Program-made: the position numbers and the translations under genes
The notes under the pieces: model-generated
Databases searched by the model: none
Told to the model about the DNA's origin: nothing
The model's input: only the letters and a program-made list of their open reading frames with translations
Source of the DNA: Mycolicibacterium sp. CBMA 234
Lineage (GTDB): Bacteria; Actinomycetota; Actinomycetes; Mycobacteriales; Mycobacteriaceae
NCBI RefSeq assembly: GCF_009729415.1
Contig: NZ_MPKW01000034.1
Location: forward strand, 1-64,000
DNA: 64,000 nucleotides
Direction of reading: 5' to 3'
Shown here: in pieces, positions 51,368 to 60,190 of the stretch
Position numbering within the stretch: position 1 is the stretch's first letter
How the letters are laid out: each line of letters opens with the position of its first letter

Positions 51368-52897
51368 TCAGACTCGATCTGCGAGCAGCATGGCGCTGGC
51401 GTGCTCGGCCACTGCCATGATGGTGCCCACCGGGTTGACCGACGGGATGGTGGGGAAGACTGACGCGTCGACGACCCGCAGACCGGTCACGCCACGGACC
51501 CGCAGCCGGGAGTCGCAGACGGCCATCGGGTCGTCGTCGGCGCCCATCCGACAGGTGCCCGATACGTGATACACCGTCTGGTGGGTGGCGCGCAGGGCCT
51601 CAGACAGCTCCTCGTCAGACTGTGCATCGGGTCCCGGGAACACCTCGCGGACAAGCCAATTCGCCATCGGTTCGGTCGCGGCGATACGACGGGCCAGCCG
51701 GACTCCAGCGATCAATACCGCTTCGTCGTGCCCGTCCGGATCGGTGAAGTACCGAGGATCGAATGACGGGCGCTCGACGGGATCGGACGACGTGATCCAG
51801 ACGCGGCCGCGACTGCTGGGCTTGGCCACATTCGGCGCGATCGACACGATGCGCTCAGGCATCTCGACGCCGCGCGCGATGGCGTGGTCGGCAACGGCTT
51901 CGACGGGGAAGTGCATGAGCACCTCGGGCCGCGCGGGGCCGTCGTCCGAAAGCCGGACGGCGGCGCCGGCATCCCAGCCCGTCGCGCAGGTATCGGGGAC
52001 ATCGGTAGCTGCTTCCCACACGATGAGGCCTTCGGCATGGTCCATCAGGTTCTCGCCGACGCCCGGGGACACGACGACGGTGTCGACACCTGCGGCCGAG
52101 AGCACCGCGGTGGGGCCGATGCCCGAGAGCTGCAACAACTTCGGCGAATCGATGGCACCGCAGCACACGATGACTTCGCGGTCGGCCCGGAATTCGCGAT
52201 GGTTACCATCGGCATCGCGGGTGAGCACCCCGACCGCTTTGCCGTCTTCGATCAGCAGGCGTTCGGCGTATTGGCCGTGTTCGACCACGAGATTGGCCCG
52301 GTCGCCGATCGCGTCATGCAAGTAGTGCACCGAGGTGGAGGACCGCAGGTGATCACTTGGGGTGTAGCCGATTTCGAAGAATCCCGCCCCGACGCCGGTA
52401 GCGGCGAAGTCGGGATCGGAGTTCCAGGCCCGGCGGGCGGGCAAAGCCAACGCCCGCCGGGCGGAGTCCACGACGTCACTGACGTAGGAGTTGCGATCCT
52501 TGTCAGCGACGGGTTCCACGGGCGCAAGGATTCGGTCGAACGCCGCGTGCACTGCGGCGGCGTCCCAGCCCGAAACACCCAGTGCGGCCCATTCTTCGAG
52601 GTCGGCGGCCAGTGGCCGCCAGGTGATCATGGTGTTGGCCGTCGAGCAGCCACCGAGGATCTGCATGCGGGCCTGGCGGATATCGGAATTGCCGCGCTCC
52701 TGAGGCACGCTGCGGTAGTCGAGGTCGTACTGGCTCTCCAGCATGTCGGGCCAGCGCCGGATATCACGGGCGCGGGGTTCGTCCCGGTCCGTTGGGCCGG
52801 CTTCGAGCACCGTGACGGTGATCGACGGGTCCTCGGAAAGGCGCGACGCCACAATGCATCCGGCGGTGCCACCGCCCACGATCAGGTAGTCGGTCAT
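51368..52897 (-). CDS. GMC-family FAD oxidoreductase (choline-dehydrogenase-like)
   Basis: A 509-residue flavoprotein oxidising an alcohol. The FAD-binding motif is YLIVGGGTAGCIVASRLSE (about 4-22) with LEAG at the strand end. GMC signature 1 is RMQILGGCSTANTMITWRP (about 77-95; the usual GGSSAIN is changed to GGCSTAN). Signature 2 is GAIDSPKLLQLSGIGP (about 251-266). The active-site pair is His in YHVSGTCRMG and Asn in PSVNPVGTIMAVAE. It overlaps or abuts the permease stop; a GTG two codons upstream (52903) is an alternative start with a GTGA overlap. Its aldehyde product could feed the aldehyde dehydrogenase of the operon. Confidence 0.88.
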   Translation of the reverse strand: MTDYLIVGGGTAGCIVASRLSEDPSITVTVLEAGPTDRDEPRARDIRRWPDMLESQYDLDYRSVPQERGNSDIRQARMQILGGCSTANTMITWRPLAADLEEWAALGVSGWDAAAVHAAFDRILAPVEPVADKDRNSYVSDVVDSARRALALPARRAWNSDPDFAATGVGAGFFEIGYTPSDHLRSSTSVHYLHDAIGDRANLVVEHGQYAERLLIEDGKAVGVLTRDADGNHREFRADREVIVCCGAIDSPKLLQLSGIGPTAVLSAAGVDTVVVSPGVGENLMDHAEGLIVWEAATDVPDTCATGWDAGAAVRLSDDGPARPEVLMHFPVEAVADHAIARGVEMPERIVSIAPNVAKPSSRGRVWITSSDPVERPSFDPRYFTDPDGHDEAVLIAGVRLARRIAATEPMANWLVREVFPGPDAQSDEELSEALRATHQTVYHVSGTCRMGADDDPMAVCDSRLRVRGVTGLRVVDASVFPTIPSVNPVGTIMAVAEHASAMLLADRV

Positions 52898-52899
52898 GT

Positions 52900-54297
52900 T
52901 CACGCCACCGCCGGCTGCGCAACGGGGACAGCGACCTTCGGCCGCATCAGCACGTAGTACAGCGGACAAATGACAGCCAGGCCGACGATCCACGAGATGT
53001 CCACGCCGTCAATGGCCTTCGCCGCGAACCCGGTGAACAGTGTGGTCGACAGGAATGGAATCTGCACGACGATGCCGATGAAGTAGCACGCGATCGCGAC
53101 CCAGTTGAACTTGCCGTACCGCCCGCCGTCGCGTTCGAACAGCGAATCGATGTCGTAGACGCCGTGGCGCAGCAGGTAGTAGTCGACCAGGTTGACGGCG
53201 GTCCACGGGATCAGCACGCACAGCAGCAGCGACAGGAAATTCGCGTAGTTGGCCAGGAAGTCGTCGGCGCTGACCAGAGCGGGGATCATCGCCATGACGA
53301 ACAACGCGATTGCCGTCACGGCGCGGCTGCCGGCACCGGGACGCCACCGCGGAAACACGTTCTGGCCCACGGTGATCGTGGAGAGCGCACCGCAGTAGAG
53401 GTTCATGGCGTTGGTGGCGGTGATGCCGATCGCGAAGATCCCGAACACACCGGTACTGACCCCGCGGGTCAGCGTCGACAGTCCTTCGAGGGTCTCGTCG
53501 GTCGGCAACGCGGCCCCGACCAGGACACCGAGCAGCATGGGCAGGACGGAGCCCAACACGCAGCCGGCGTAGGTGCCCCAGAACGCGGCGCGCTGACCGG
53601 TGTCTTTCGGCATATACCGGGTGTAGTCGGAAACGTAAGGCGCGTAGGCGATCTGCCACAGGGCCGCCACCGACAGGGTCCCCATGAATCCGGCCCAGCT
53701 GAATCCGCTGGTGTGCCAGGCGTCGTCCGGTACGCCGTTGACGCCGACCATCCAGACGAAGGCGACCACCAACGCACCACCGGCGACCACCGACAGCAGC
53801 GCTGTCACCTTGTGGATGAGCTGGTAGCCCACGATGGTGGCGACCACGCTGATCAGGCCGATGATCGTGATGGACCAGTTGGTGGGCAGCCCAGTCACCT
53901 TGGCCAGTGCCTGTCCGCCGAGCACCGCATTGGAGGCGAAGAAGCCCAGGTACATGAAGACCACCAGGACGACCACCAAAAGGCTGCCGTAGGAACCGAA
54001 CTGGGCCCGGGTCTGCAGCATCTGGGGCACGCCCATCTGCGGTCCCTGGGCGGCGTGCAGTGCCATCACCACGCCGCCGATGACATTGCCGATCACGATC
54101 GCGCACGCACCGGCCCACAGCGGTAGGTGGAACACCGTGGTCGACAAAGCGCCGGTGATGATGGTCAGCAGCATGATGTTGGAGCCGAACCACACGGTGA
54201 ACAGGTCGCGGGCGCGGCCGTGCCGTTCGTCGACCGGGACGTGCTCGATGGTCCGTTGCTCAACTGGTGCTGTCGACACCGGCGCTTTGTCGTTCAT
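52900..54297 (-). CDS. NCS1-family purine/cytosine/allantoin-type permease
   Basis: A 465-residue inner-membrane transporter with about 12 TM segments. The start RDLFTVWFGSNIMLLTIITG (about 30-49) is the NCS1 family block. GPQMGVPQMLQTRAQFGSYG (about 85-104) and YAPYVSDYTRYMP (about 222-234) are also diagnostic. NCS1 members move nucleobases, hydantoins, allantoin and related heterocycles with Na+ or H+. In this operon it is likely to import the nitrogenous substrate or an intermediate. It lies 20 bases after the aldehyde dehydrogenase. Confidence 0.9.
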   Translation of the reverse strand: MNDKAPVSTAPVEQRTIEHVPVDERHGRARDLFTVWFGSNIMLLTIITGALSTTVFHLPLWAGACAIVIGNVIGGVVMALHAAQGPQMGVPQMLQTRAQFGSYGSLLVVVLVVFMYLGFFASNAVLGGQALAKVTGLPTNWSITIIGLISVVATIVGYQLIHKVTALLSVVAGGALVVAFVWMVGVNGVPDDAWHTSGFSWAGFMGTLSVAALWQIAYAPYVSDYTRYMPKDTGQRAAFWGTYAGCVLGSVLPMLLGVLVGAALPTDETLEGLSTLTRGVSTGVFGIFAIGITATNAMNLYCGALSTITVGQNVFPRWRPGAGSRAVTAIALFVMAMIPALVSADDFLANYANFLSLLLCVLIPWTAVNLVDYYLLRHGVYDIDSLFERDGGRYGKFNWVAIACYFIGIVVQIPFLSTTLFTGFAAKAIDGVDISWIVGLAVICPLYYVLMRPKVAVPVAQPAVA

Positions 54298-54317
54298 GGT
54301 GTTGCCTATCTTGAGAA

Positions 54318-55799
54318 TTACAGCGCGATCCAGGTGGTCTTCAAGCCGGTGTATTTATCGAGCGCGTGCAGGGACAGATCGCGACCGAATCCGGACTGCT
54401 TGAATCCCCCGAAGGGGGTCTGCGGGCTCAACGCATCGACGGTGTTGACCGACACCGTACCGGCGCGCAGTGCCGCCGAAACCCGGTGTGCCCGGGACAG
54501 GTCACGAGTCCACACCGACGCCGCCAGTCCGTAGATGGTGTCGTTGGCCATCGAAATGGCTTGCGCCTCATCACGGAACGTCTGCACGGCGAGTACCGGA
54601 CCGAACACCTCATCAGTGATGAGTTCAGCCGTCGAGGCCAGGTTGGCCACGATGGTCGGCGCGACGAAACATCCACGACCGCCCACGGTTTCCCGGGTGC
54701 CACCCGTGATGATCTCGCCGTCGGTGCGGGCGCGGTCGATGAACCCCATGACGCGCTGCGTGTGGTGTTCGTCGACGAGGGCGCCCATGGTGGAGGCCGG
54801 ATCAAGCGGGTCGCCGGGGCGGACGGAGGCGGTGCGCTTCACCAACTCCGCGAGGAATTCCTCGGCGATCGACTCATCAAGCAGCAGCCGCGAATTCGAC
54901 GAGCACACCGCACCCTGGTTGTAGAACGCACCGAAGATCGCCTTGTCGACGGCGGCATCGAGGTCGGCATCGGCGAAGACCACGTTGGGGCTCTTGCCGC
55001 CCATCTCGAGCCAGATCTGCTTGGCGTTGGACTCGGCGGCATAACGCAGGAACCGCTTGCCGGTCACGGTCGATCCGGTGAACGCGATGACGTCCACATC
55101 TGGATGCCGTCCCAGCGCCTCACCCGCGGTGGGGCCGAGACCCGGAACGACGTTGAGCACGCCTTCGGGCAATCCGGCTTCCACCGCGAGTTCGGCGAGG
55201 CGCAGGGACGACAGGGGCGCCTGCTCGGCCGGTTTGAGAACGACGCTGTTCCCAGCGGCCAGAGCCGGCGCCAGCTTCCACACCGCGAGATCCAGCGGAA
55301 AATTCCACGGAGTCACGGCCCCGATAACACCGAGCGGTTCGCGCGTCACCAACGCGAGGTTGCCGGGTTCTGTTGGTGCGATTTCGCCACTCTGCTTGTC
55401 GATGGCCTCGCCGTAGAACGCGAAAAGGTCTGCAGCAGAAGGTACATCGACGGTGTGGGCTTCGGTAACCAGCTTGCCCATGTCCAGCGAATCCAGCAGC
55501 GCCAGTTCCTCGCTGTGCTCCAGCATCAGCTCGGACAGCTTCTGCAGGACGCGCTTGCGGTGCGATGCCGAAGTCCGCGACCACGCGCCCGATTCAAAGG
55601 ATGCGCGCGCTGATGCCACCGCTGCGTCGACGTCGGTGGTATCAGCCGATGCCACCGCTGCGATCAGTTCACCTGTGGCGGGGTTGATCGAGTCGAACGT
55701 TGCGCCGGAGGCCGCGGACCGAAACTTACCGTCGATGAAAACCTCAGTGCGCGGCGCGATTTCACCGGCGAGACGAGTCCAGTCGTCAAGCGTGGTCAT
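54318..55799 (-). CDS. NAD(P)-dependent aldehyde dehydrogenase (PuuC/AldH-like)
   Basis: A 493-residue aldehyde dehydrogenase. It has the cofactor block VTPWNFPLDLAVWK (about 153-166), the general-base Glu in LEMGGKSPNVV (about 253-263), catalytic Cys in NQGAVCSSNSR (about 283-293) and the C-terminal FGGFKQSGFGRD. It is closest in style to gamma-glutamyl-gamma-aminobutyraldehyde and betaine-aldehyde dehydrogenases. The ATG at 55799 follows GAAAGGTAGG; the frame extends 25 codons farther without support. It probably oxidises the aldehyde made by the amine or alcohol dehydrogenases of the operon. Confidence 0.92.
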   Translation of the reverse strand: MTTLDDWTRLAGEIAPRTEVFIDGKFRSAASGATFDSINPATGELIAAVASADTTDVDAAVASARASFESGAWSRTSASHRKRVLQKLSELMLEHSEELALLDSLDMGKLVTEAHTVDVPSAADLFAFYGEAIDKQSGEIAPTEPGNLALVTREPLGVIGAVTPWNFPLDLAVWKLAPALAAGNSVVLKPAEQAPLSSLRLAELAVEAGLPEGVLNVVPGLGPTAGEALGRHPDVDVIAFTGSTVTGKRFLRYAAESNAKQIWLEMGGKSPNVVFADADLDAAVDKAIFGAFYNQGAVCSSNSRLLLDESIAEEFLAELVKRTASVRPGDPLDPASTMGALVDEHHTQRVMGFIDRARTDGEIITGGTRETVGGRGCFVAPTIVANLASTAELITDEVFGPVLAVQTFRDEAQAISMANDTIYGLAASVWTRDLSRAHRVSAALRAGTVSVNTVDALSPQTPFGGFKQSGFGRDLSLHALDKYTGLKTTWIAL

Positions 55800-55810
55800 G
55801 TGCCTACCTT

Positions 55811-56188
55811 TCAGGGGATGTAGATCGCGAACTGCTTGACCAGGGTCTCGGTCACGCGATATTCGCCGGTCCAACCTTTGCGCAGGGTGTACGCATCGCC
55901 GGGGCCGAAGGTGTGAGCGATGCCGTCTTCGCCGGTGAGAGTCAGCGACCCCTCGAGCACTCGGGTGTACTCGTCACCGGGGTAGTCCACGATGTACTCA
56001 GTGTAGGGCTCGGCACGCCACGAACCGACCGTGAACTTCTCGTCGGCGCTGGACAGGTGGACGGTCTCGGTTTCGGCCGGGTTGCCCTCGCGCAGGGTCT
56101 CCGGGGTGACGTAGCCGCTCGGGGTCATGGACGCGACGGCATCGGGTCCGGTGGGGATGAGATCGACAAAGGTTGTTGCGGTGGACAA
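55811..56188 (-). CDS. Cupin-fold protein with TTG start
   Basis: A 125-residue single-domain cupin of the DUF861/EutQ-like type. Blocks are KFTVGSWRAEPYTEYIVDYP (about 52-71), DEYTRVLEGSLTLTGEDG (about 73-90) and FGPGDAYTLRKGWTGEYRV (about 94-112). The start TTG is chosen because AGGAG lies 8 bases upstream and the family N-terminus begins there. There is no good ATG or GTG. It sits between the dimethylamine-dehydrogenase-like and aldehyde dehydrogenase genes. Members include ureidoglycine aminohydrolase; function here is unknown. Confidence 0.8.
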   Translation of the reverse strand: MSTATTFVDLIPTGPDAVASMTPSGYVTPETLREGNPAETETVHLSSADEKFTVGSWRAEPYTEYIVDYPGDEYTRVLEGSLTLTGEDGIAHTFGPGDAYTLRKGWTGEYRVTETLVKQFAIYIP

Positions 56189-56198
56189 TTCAGTTCTC

Positions 56199-58316
56199 CT
56201 AGACGTGGACGGATGAAACAGGGGTGATGGGTAGGTAGATGACGGGCTCGACGGCGAGTTCGGACACCTCACGCAGATAGGGCACCGGTTCGCGCAGCAA
56301 AGGCTCGTCGAGTTCTTCGGCGTAGCGGTGGCCGGACCAGACGGCCGCCGCGATGGTGGCGGGTGCCCAGGCGTCACCGATGGCGCGCACGCTCAGCAGA
56401 TCCGCTGCAGCCCATTCGCTTTCGCGGCTCATCAGTTCCTGGTAGAGGCCGTCGTGGGGGAGTCGGGCGGTAACCATGACGACGGAGTCGGCACTGACCG
56501 AACCGGCGTCGCCGGTGTACACGCATGCGGTTTGCACGCCGTCCGCGGTAACCGCCGTCACGGCGGTGTTTGTCCGCACGTCGATACCGGCGCGGATGAC
56601 GCGCTTGCGCACCCGGGCGACCTCAAGGGTGTTCGTGGTCCACTGCGAGACGTGGGCTGCGGGCGTGATCAAGGTGACATCGAGGCCCTCTTTGGCGAGG
56701 AGTTCGGCGATGACGCTGCCCATGTAGTAGTGGTCGTCATCGAACACCACGACCCGCTGACCGCGCGGCCGGGTGCCGGCCATGATGTCGTCGGGGTTCA
56801 AAACCTCTGCGCCTTCGGCGATTTCGAGTGGCTTGGTGTGCCAGCGGCCGACGCCGTCGTGCCGCCAGCCGGCGCCCGTAGCGACGACGACGTGGTTGAA
56901 GTCGTTCTCGATGATGTCGTCGGCAGTCATCTCGCTCTCCATGAAGACCTCGACGTTGTCGAGCTTGCGGAGCTGCTGCTCGCGGTAGTCGACGACCCGG
57001 ATCCAAGCCGACAAACTCGGCAGCTTCGACTCCCGGGCGACGCGTCCGCCGAGGGTGCGCGAGGCCTCGGCCAGGCTCACCTGGTAGCCGCGATTACCCA
57101 GGGAGCGCGCAGCTTCCAGGCCGGCGGGTCCGGCGCCGACCACCAGGACCGTGGAATCACTGGCCTTCGAGCGGATCTTCTCGGGATGCCAGCCGCGGCG
57201 GAATTCCTCACCCATGGTGGGGTTTTGGGTGCAGCGGATGGGCGACATGGTGAAGTCGCCGGACACGCAGATGTTGCAGCCGATGCATTCCCGGATGTCT
57301 TCGAGGTTGCCGGACTCGATCTTGCTGGGCAGGAACGGGTCGGCGATGGAGGGACGGGCGGCGCCGATCAGGTCCAGCACACCGGACTTGATCTGGTGCA
57401 CCATCATGTCGGGCGAGGTGAAACGGCCCACGCCCACAACGGGTTTGGTGGTCAGCGCCTTGAGCCCACGGACGTAGGGCTCTTGCTCGGCCTCGGGTCC
57501 GAAGCGTGAGGTGACCGAGTCGTCCTCCCAGCTGCCCAGCACGAAGTCCCACAGGTCAGGGTGCTCGCCGAGCATGCCGATGACATCTTCGATCTCGTTG
57601 CGCGTGATGCCCTCGTCACCGAGCAATTCGTCGACCGAGATGCGGCAGGCCACCGCGGCTTTGCCGTCGCAGATCTCGCGGGTGTCCTCGAGGATCTCGC
57701 GCAGCAGGCGGGCCCGGTTCTCGATGCTGCCGCCGTATTCGTCGGTGCGGTTGTTGTAGCGCCGTGACAGGAAGTGGTGCAGGCCGCCGATGGCGTGGCC
57801 GGCGTAGACGTAGATGATGTCGTACTCGGCCTGCAGCGACCGGCGGACCGCTTCGCGGTGCCAGTACCGCATGTCGGCGATGTCGGACTTGGTCATCTCG
57901 CGGGCCTGCACCGGGTCGTAGTTCCACGACACCACCGGCAGGTTCTGCGGTCCCAGCGGCGTTTCCCGGCTGATCAGGTTGGGGGAGTTCAGGCCGTTGT
58001 GCGCCAGCTCGATACCGGCCAGGGCGCCGCCCTCGTGAATCTTCTCAGCGATCCGGGCCACGGCGGGCAGGTCCTGGTCGTCCCACAGGCGCAGCTCGAT
58101 GAACGGGCCGATGTCAGAGGTGGGGTGAATCTCGACCTGCTCGGTGCACACGACGGCCCAGCCGCCTTCGGCCTTGATGCGGCGCATGTACGCCTCACCC
58201 GACGGATCGCGGTAGCCCATGCCGTTGCAATGGGGTACTTGGTAAAACCGGTTTTTCGCGGTCACGGGACCGATCTGCACGGGCTCGAAGAGGATGTCGT
58301 ACCGGGGGTCTCGCAC
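56199..58316 (-). CDS. Dimethylamine dehydrogenase-like FMN/4Fe-4S/ADP flavoprotein
   Basis: A 705-residue enzyme of the trimethylamine/dimethylamine dehydrogenase family, which oxidatively N-demethylates secondary or tertiary amines. The N-terminal TIM barrel carries Cys30 in YQVPHCNGMG, the 6-S-cysteinyl-FMN position. Gln60 (CTEQVEIH) occupies the place of Tyr60 in trimethylamine dehydrogenase, as in dimethylamine dehydrogenase. Tyr171/His174 match the catalytic Tyr-His. The 4Fe-4S ligands are Cys344, 347, 350 and 362 in CIGCNIC and IRCTQNP. An ADP-binding Rossmann pair follows (VLVVGAGPAGLEAARSLG, about 391-408). First gene of the six-gene operon. Electrons would go to an ETF encoded elsewhere. 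Confidence 0.82.
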   Translation of the reverse strand: MRDPRYDILFEPVQIGPVTAKNRFYQVPHCNGMGYRDPSGEAYMRRIKAEGGWAVVCTEQVEIHPTSDIGPFIELRLWDDQDLPAVARIAEKIHEGGALAGIELAHNGLNSPNLISRETPLGPQNLPVVSWNYDPVQAREMTKSDIADMRYWHREAVRRSLQAEYDIIYVYAGHAIGGLHHFLSRRYNNRTDEYGGSIENRARLLREILEDTREICDGKAAVACRISVDELLGDEGITRNEIEDVIGMLGEHPDLWDFVLGSWEDDSVTSRFGPEAEQEPYVRGLKALTTKPVVGVGRFTSPDMMVHQIKSGVLDLIGAARPSIADPFLPSKIESGNLEDIRECIGCNICVSGDFTMSPIRCTQNPTMGEEFRRGWHPEKIRSKASDSTVLVVGAGPAGLEAARSLGNRGYQVSLAEASRTLGGRVARESKLPSLSAWIRVVDYREQQLRKLDNVEVFMESEMTADDIIENDFNHVVVATGAGWRHDGVGRWHTKPLEIAEGAEVLNPDDIMAGTRPRGQRVVVFDDDHYYMGSVIAELLAKEGLDVTLITPAAHVSQWTTNTLEVARVRKRVIRAGIDVRTNTAVTAVTADGVQTACVYTGDAGSVSADSVVMVTARLPHDGLYQELMSRESEWAAADLLSVRAIGDAWAPATIAAAVWSGHRYAEELDEPLLREPVPYLREVSELAVEPVIYLPITPVSSVHV

Positions 58317-58446
58317 GGAGATGCTCCTTGGTTTCGTGGCGGCTGATCGCTACGGGGCTGGGGCTGCGACGTGAGCTGGGTCACGCGGGTAATAGCCATC
58401 GTTGTGCCATCCCTAACCAAGGTCAACTAGGGGTTTCAGCGTTTTT

Positions 58447-58465
58447 GCATCTGTTAAATCGATGC
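58447..58465. promoter_or_regulatory. LysR-type box 1 (ATC-N9-GAT)
   Basis: GCATC-N9-GATGC dyad. The core ATC-N9-GAT is the classic LysR-type recognition pattern. Lies in the divergent promoter between the amine operon and the permease-LysR genes. Confidence 0.65.
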
Positions 58466-58495
58466 AGCCCGGAGGTGTTCCAGGGTCCGTGATTT

Positions 58496-58514
58496 GCATC
58501 GGAAATTTCGATGT
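58496..58514. promoter_or_regulatory. LysR-type box 2 (ATC-N9-GAT)
   Basis: GCATC-N9-GATGT, the same architecture as box 1 and 49 bases away centre to centre. Paired boxes at this distance fit a LysR tetramer spanning a regulatory and an activation site. The LysR gene downstream of the permease is the natural candidate. Confidence 0.65.
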
Positions 58515-58600
58515 GGATTCACGGAAAAAGATGTTTTACAGCTACGGGTGTCGCCCGTCACTGTGGGGGGCATCACATTGTCGACCGAACGAAGGACATC

Positions 58601-60148
58601 GTGGAATCCGAACCAATTGCGCGGGTTGGCGACCAGGAGACAGCCCAGGCTGATCGCGAGGTCAAGCACCTCAAAAAGACCCTTGGCCGGCTCGACATCA
58701 TCTTTCTGATCGTGGCCGCAGTGGTGTCCATAGAGACACTCGGACAGGTCTCCGGTTTCGGCGCCGAGACATTCACCTGGGCATTGGTGCTCGCGGTGTT
58801 CTTCCTGGTTCCCTACGGCCTGATCTTCGCCGAAACCGGTGGCGCGTTCACCGGGGAGGGCGGCGTGTACGTCTGGTGCCGCAAGGCCTTCGGCCGGCCG
58901 CTGGCCGCCATTGCCTCACTGCTGACCTGGGTCACCCAACCTGTCTGGGTTGGCGGATCGATGGCGTTCATCGCCTCGGAGACCTGGAACGGCTACATCA
59001 CCAAATTCGAGCCCGGTTCGGTCACCGACTACGTCTTCAAGCTTGTGTTCATCTGGCTCACCGTGCTGGCCGCCGTCGTCAGCCTCCGCCGCGGCAAGTG
59101 GATCCCGAACCTCGGTGCCATCCTCAAGATCGCGTTCCTAGCCATCTTCCTGGTGACCACCGCCATCTACGCAGCACGCCACGGCGTGGCCGGACTGTCG
59201 TTCCACGATTTCAACCCGACCCTGGCCGGCCTGCTCGGTGCGACCCCGCTACTTCTGTTCTGCTACTTGGGATTTGAGTCGGGTAACAGCGCAGCCGGCG
59301 AGATGAAGAATCCTGCGCGCGACGTGCCCATCTCCATCGCCCGCTCGGCCGGCATCGCCGCAGCCTCCTACCTGCTGCCGATCTTCGCCATCCTGGTGGT
59401 CCTTCCGAAAGACGACATCACCGGAATCAGCGGCCTGATGCAGGCCGTCGCCAAGGTGTTCAGCGTGTACGGCAGTGCGGCTCCGGCCATGCTGACCGTC
59501 ACCGGCGTCGTCTTCGCTCTCATCCTGATGGCCCAAGGGTCGGCGTGGATGATCATCAGCGACCGCATGCAGGCCATGGCCGCCGCCGACGGCTCGTTCT
59601 TCGGCGGGTTCTTCGGTCGCTTCCATCCGGAGCTCGGCACGCCGGTGCGCGTGAACCTGCTGTCGGGCACCGTGGCCACCGTCTTCTGTCTGGTTGCCAT
59701 GCAGGTCACCGGTTCGGCAGCGTCCGTCTTCGCCGTGGTGCTGAGCATCTCGATCTCCACGTTCCTGCTCAGCTACTCCATCGCGATCCCCGCGGCGGTG
59801 CGACTGCGCACCCGATTCCCCGAGGTGCACCGTCCCTTCCGCGTGCCGACCGGTAACACCGGTTTCCGCATCCTCGGCGCGGTGTCGCTGGCGTGGGTGG
59901 CGCTGGGGTCCTGGGTGGCCGTCCTCCCCGGAACGCTGGAGGCGCTGTTCGGCATCGACTACGACTTCACCAAGACCTGGGGAGTCAGCCGGGGCACGTT
60001 CGAGCTGTTCACCCTGGGCACGCTGGCTGTGCTCGGCATCCTCGGCGCCGTCGGCTATCTGCGCGGCCGCCCGGTGCGCGCGGAGCGTCCCGACACCGCG
60101 GCGCTGGAGGAGCCCATTGCCGGAACCGCGCAAGAGCACGCGGCGTAG
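58601..60148 (+). CDS. APC-superfamily amino acid/amine permease
   Basis: A 515-residue transporter with 12 TM segments. The start GTG at 58601 is preferred: GAAGGA lies just upstream, and the preceding 30 codons read as non-coding. The N-terminal KTLGRLDIIFLIVAAVVSIE (about 26-45) and AFTGEGGVYVWCRKAFGRPL (about 87-106) match the glutamate:GABA antiporter/YjeH-like APC group. CYLGFESGNSAAGEMKNPAR (about 226-245) is the conserved TM6 region. It is divergent from the amine-dehydrogenase operon and followed by the LysR gene. It likely imports an amine or amino acid. Confidence 0.9.
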   Translation: MESEPIARVGDQETAQADREVKHLKKTLGRLDIIFLIVAAVVSIETLGQVSGFGAETFTWALVLAVFFLVPYGLIFAETGGAFTGEGGVYVWCRKAFGRPLAAIASLLTWVTQPVWVGGSMAFIASETWNGYITKFEPGSVTDYVFKLVFIWLTVLAAVVSLRRGKWIPNLGAILKIAFLAIFLVTTAIYAARHGVAGLSFHDFNPTLAGLLGATPLLLFCYLGFESGNSAAGEMKNPARDVPISIARSAGIAAASYLLPIFAILVVLPKDDITGISGLMQAVAKVFSVYGSAAPAMLTVTGVVFALILMAQGSAWMIISDRMQAMAAADGSFFGGFFGRFHPELGTPVRVNLLSGTVATVFCLVAMQVTGSAASVFAVVLSISISTFLLSYSIAIPAAVRLRTRFPEVHRPFRVPTGNTGFRILGAVSLAWVALGSWVAVLPGTLEALFGIDYDFTKTWGVSRGTFELFTLGTLAVLGILGAVGYLRGRPVRAERPDTAALEEPIAGTAQEHAA

Positions 60149-60153
60149 CTGCA

Positions 60154-60190
60154 ATGCTGGTACTCCCCAAACGATAGGAAGTACCAGCAT
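60154..60190 (+). promoter_or_regulatory. 11-bp inverted repeat overlapping the LysR start codon
   Basis: ATGCTGGTACT (60154-60164) is exactly complementary to 60180-60190, with 15 bases between. The right arm includes the A and T of the LysR ATG, and its ribosome site (TAGGAAG) straddles the loop and arm. It could be a permease-transcript hairpin that limits LysR translation, or an operator. Mechanism is inferred. Confidence 0.5.
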
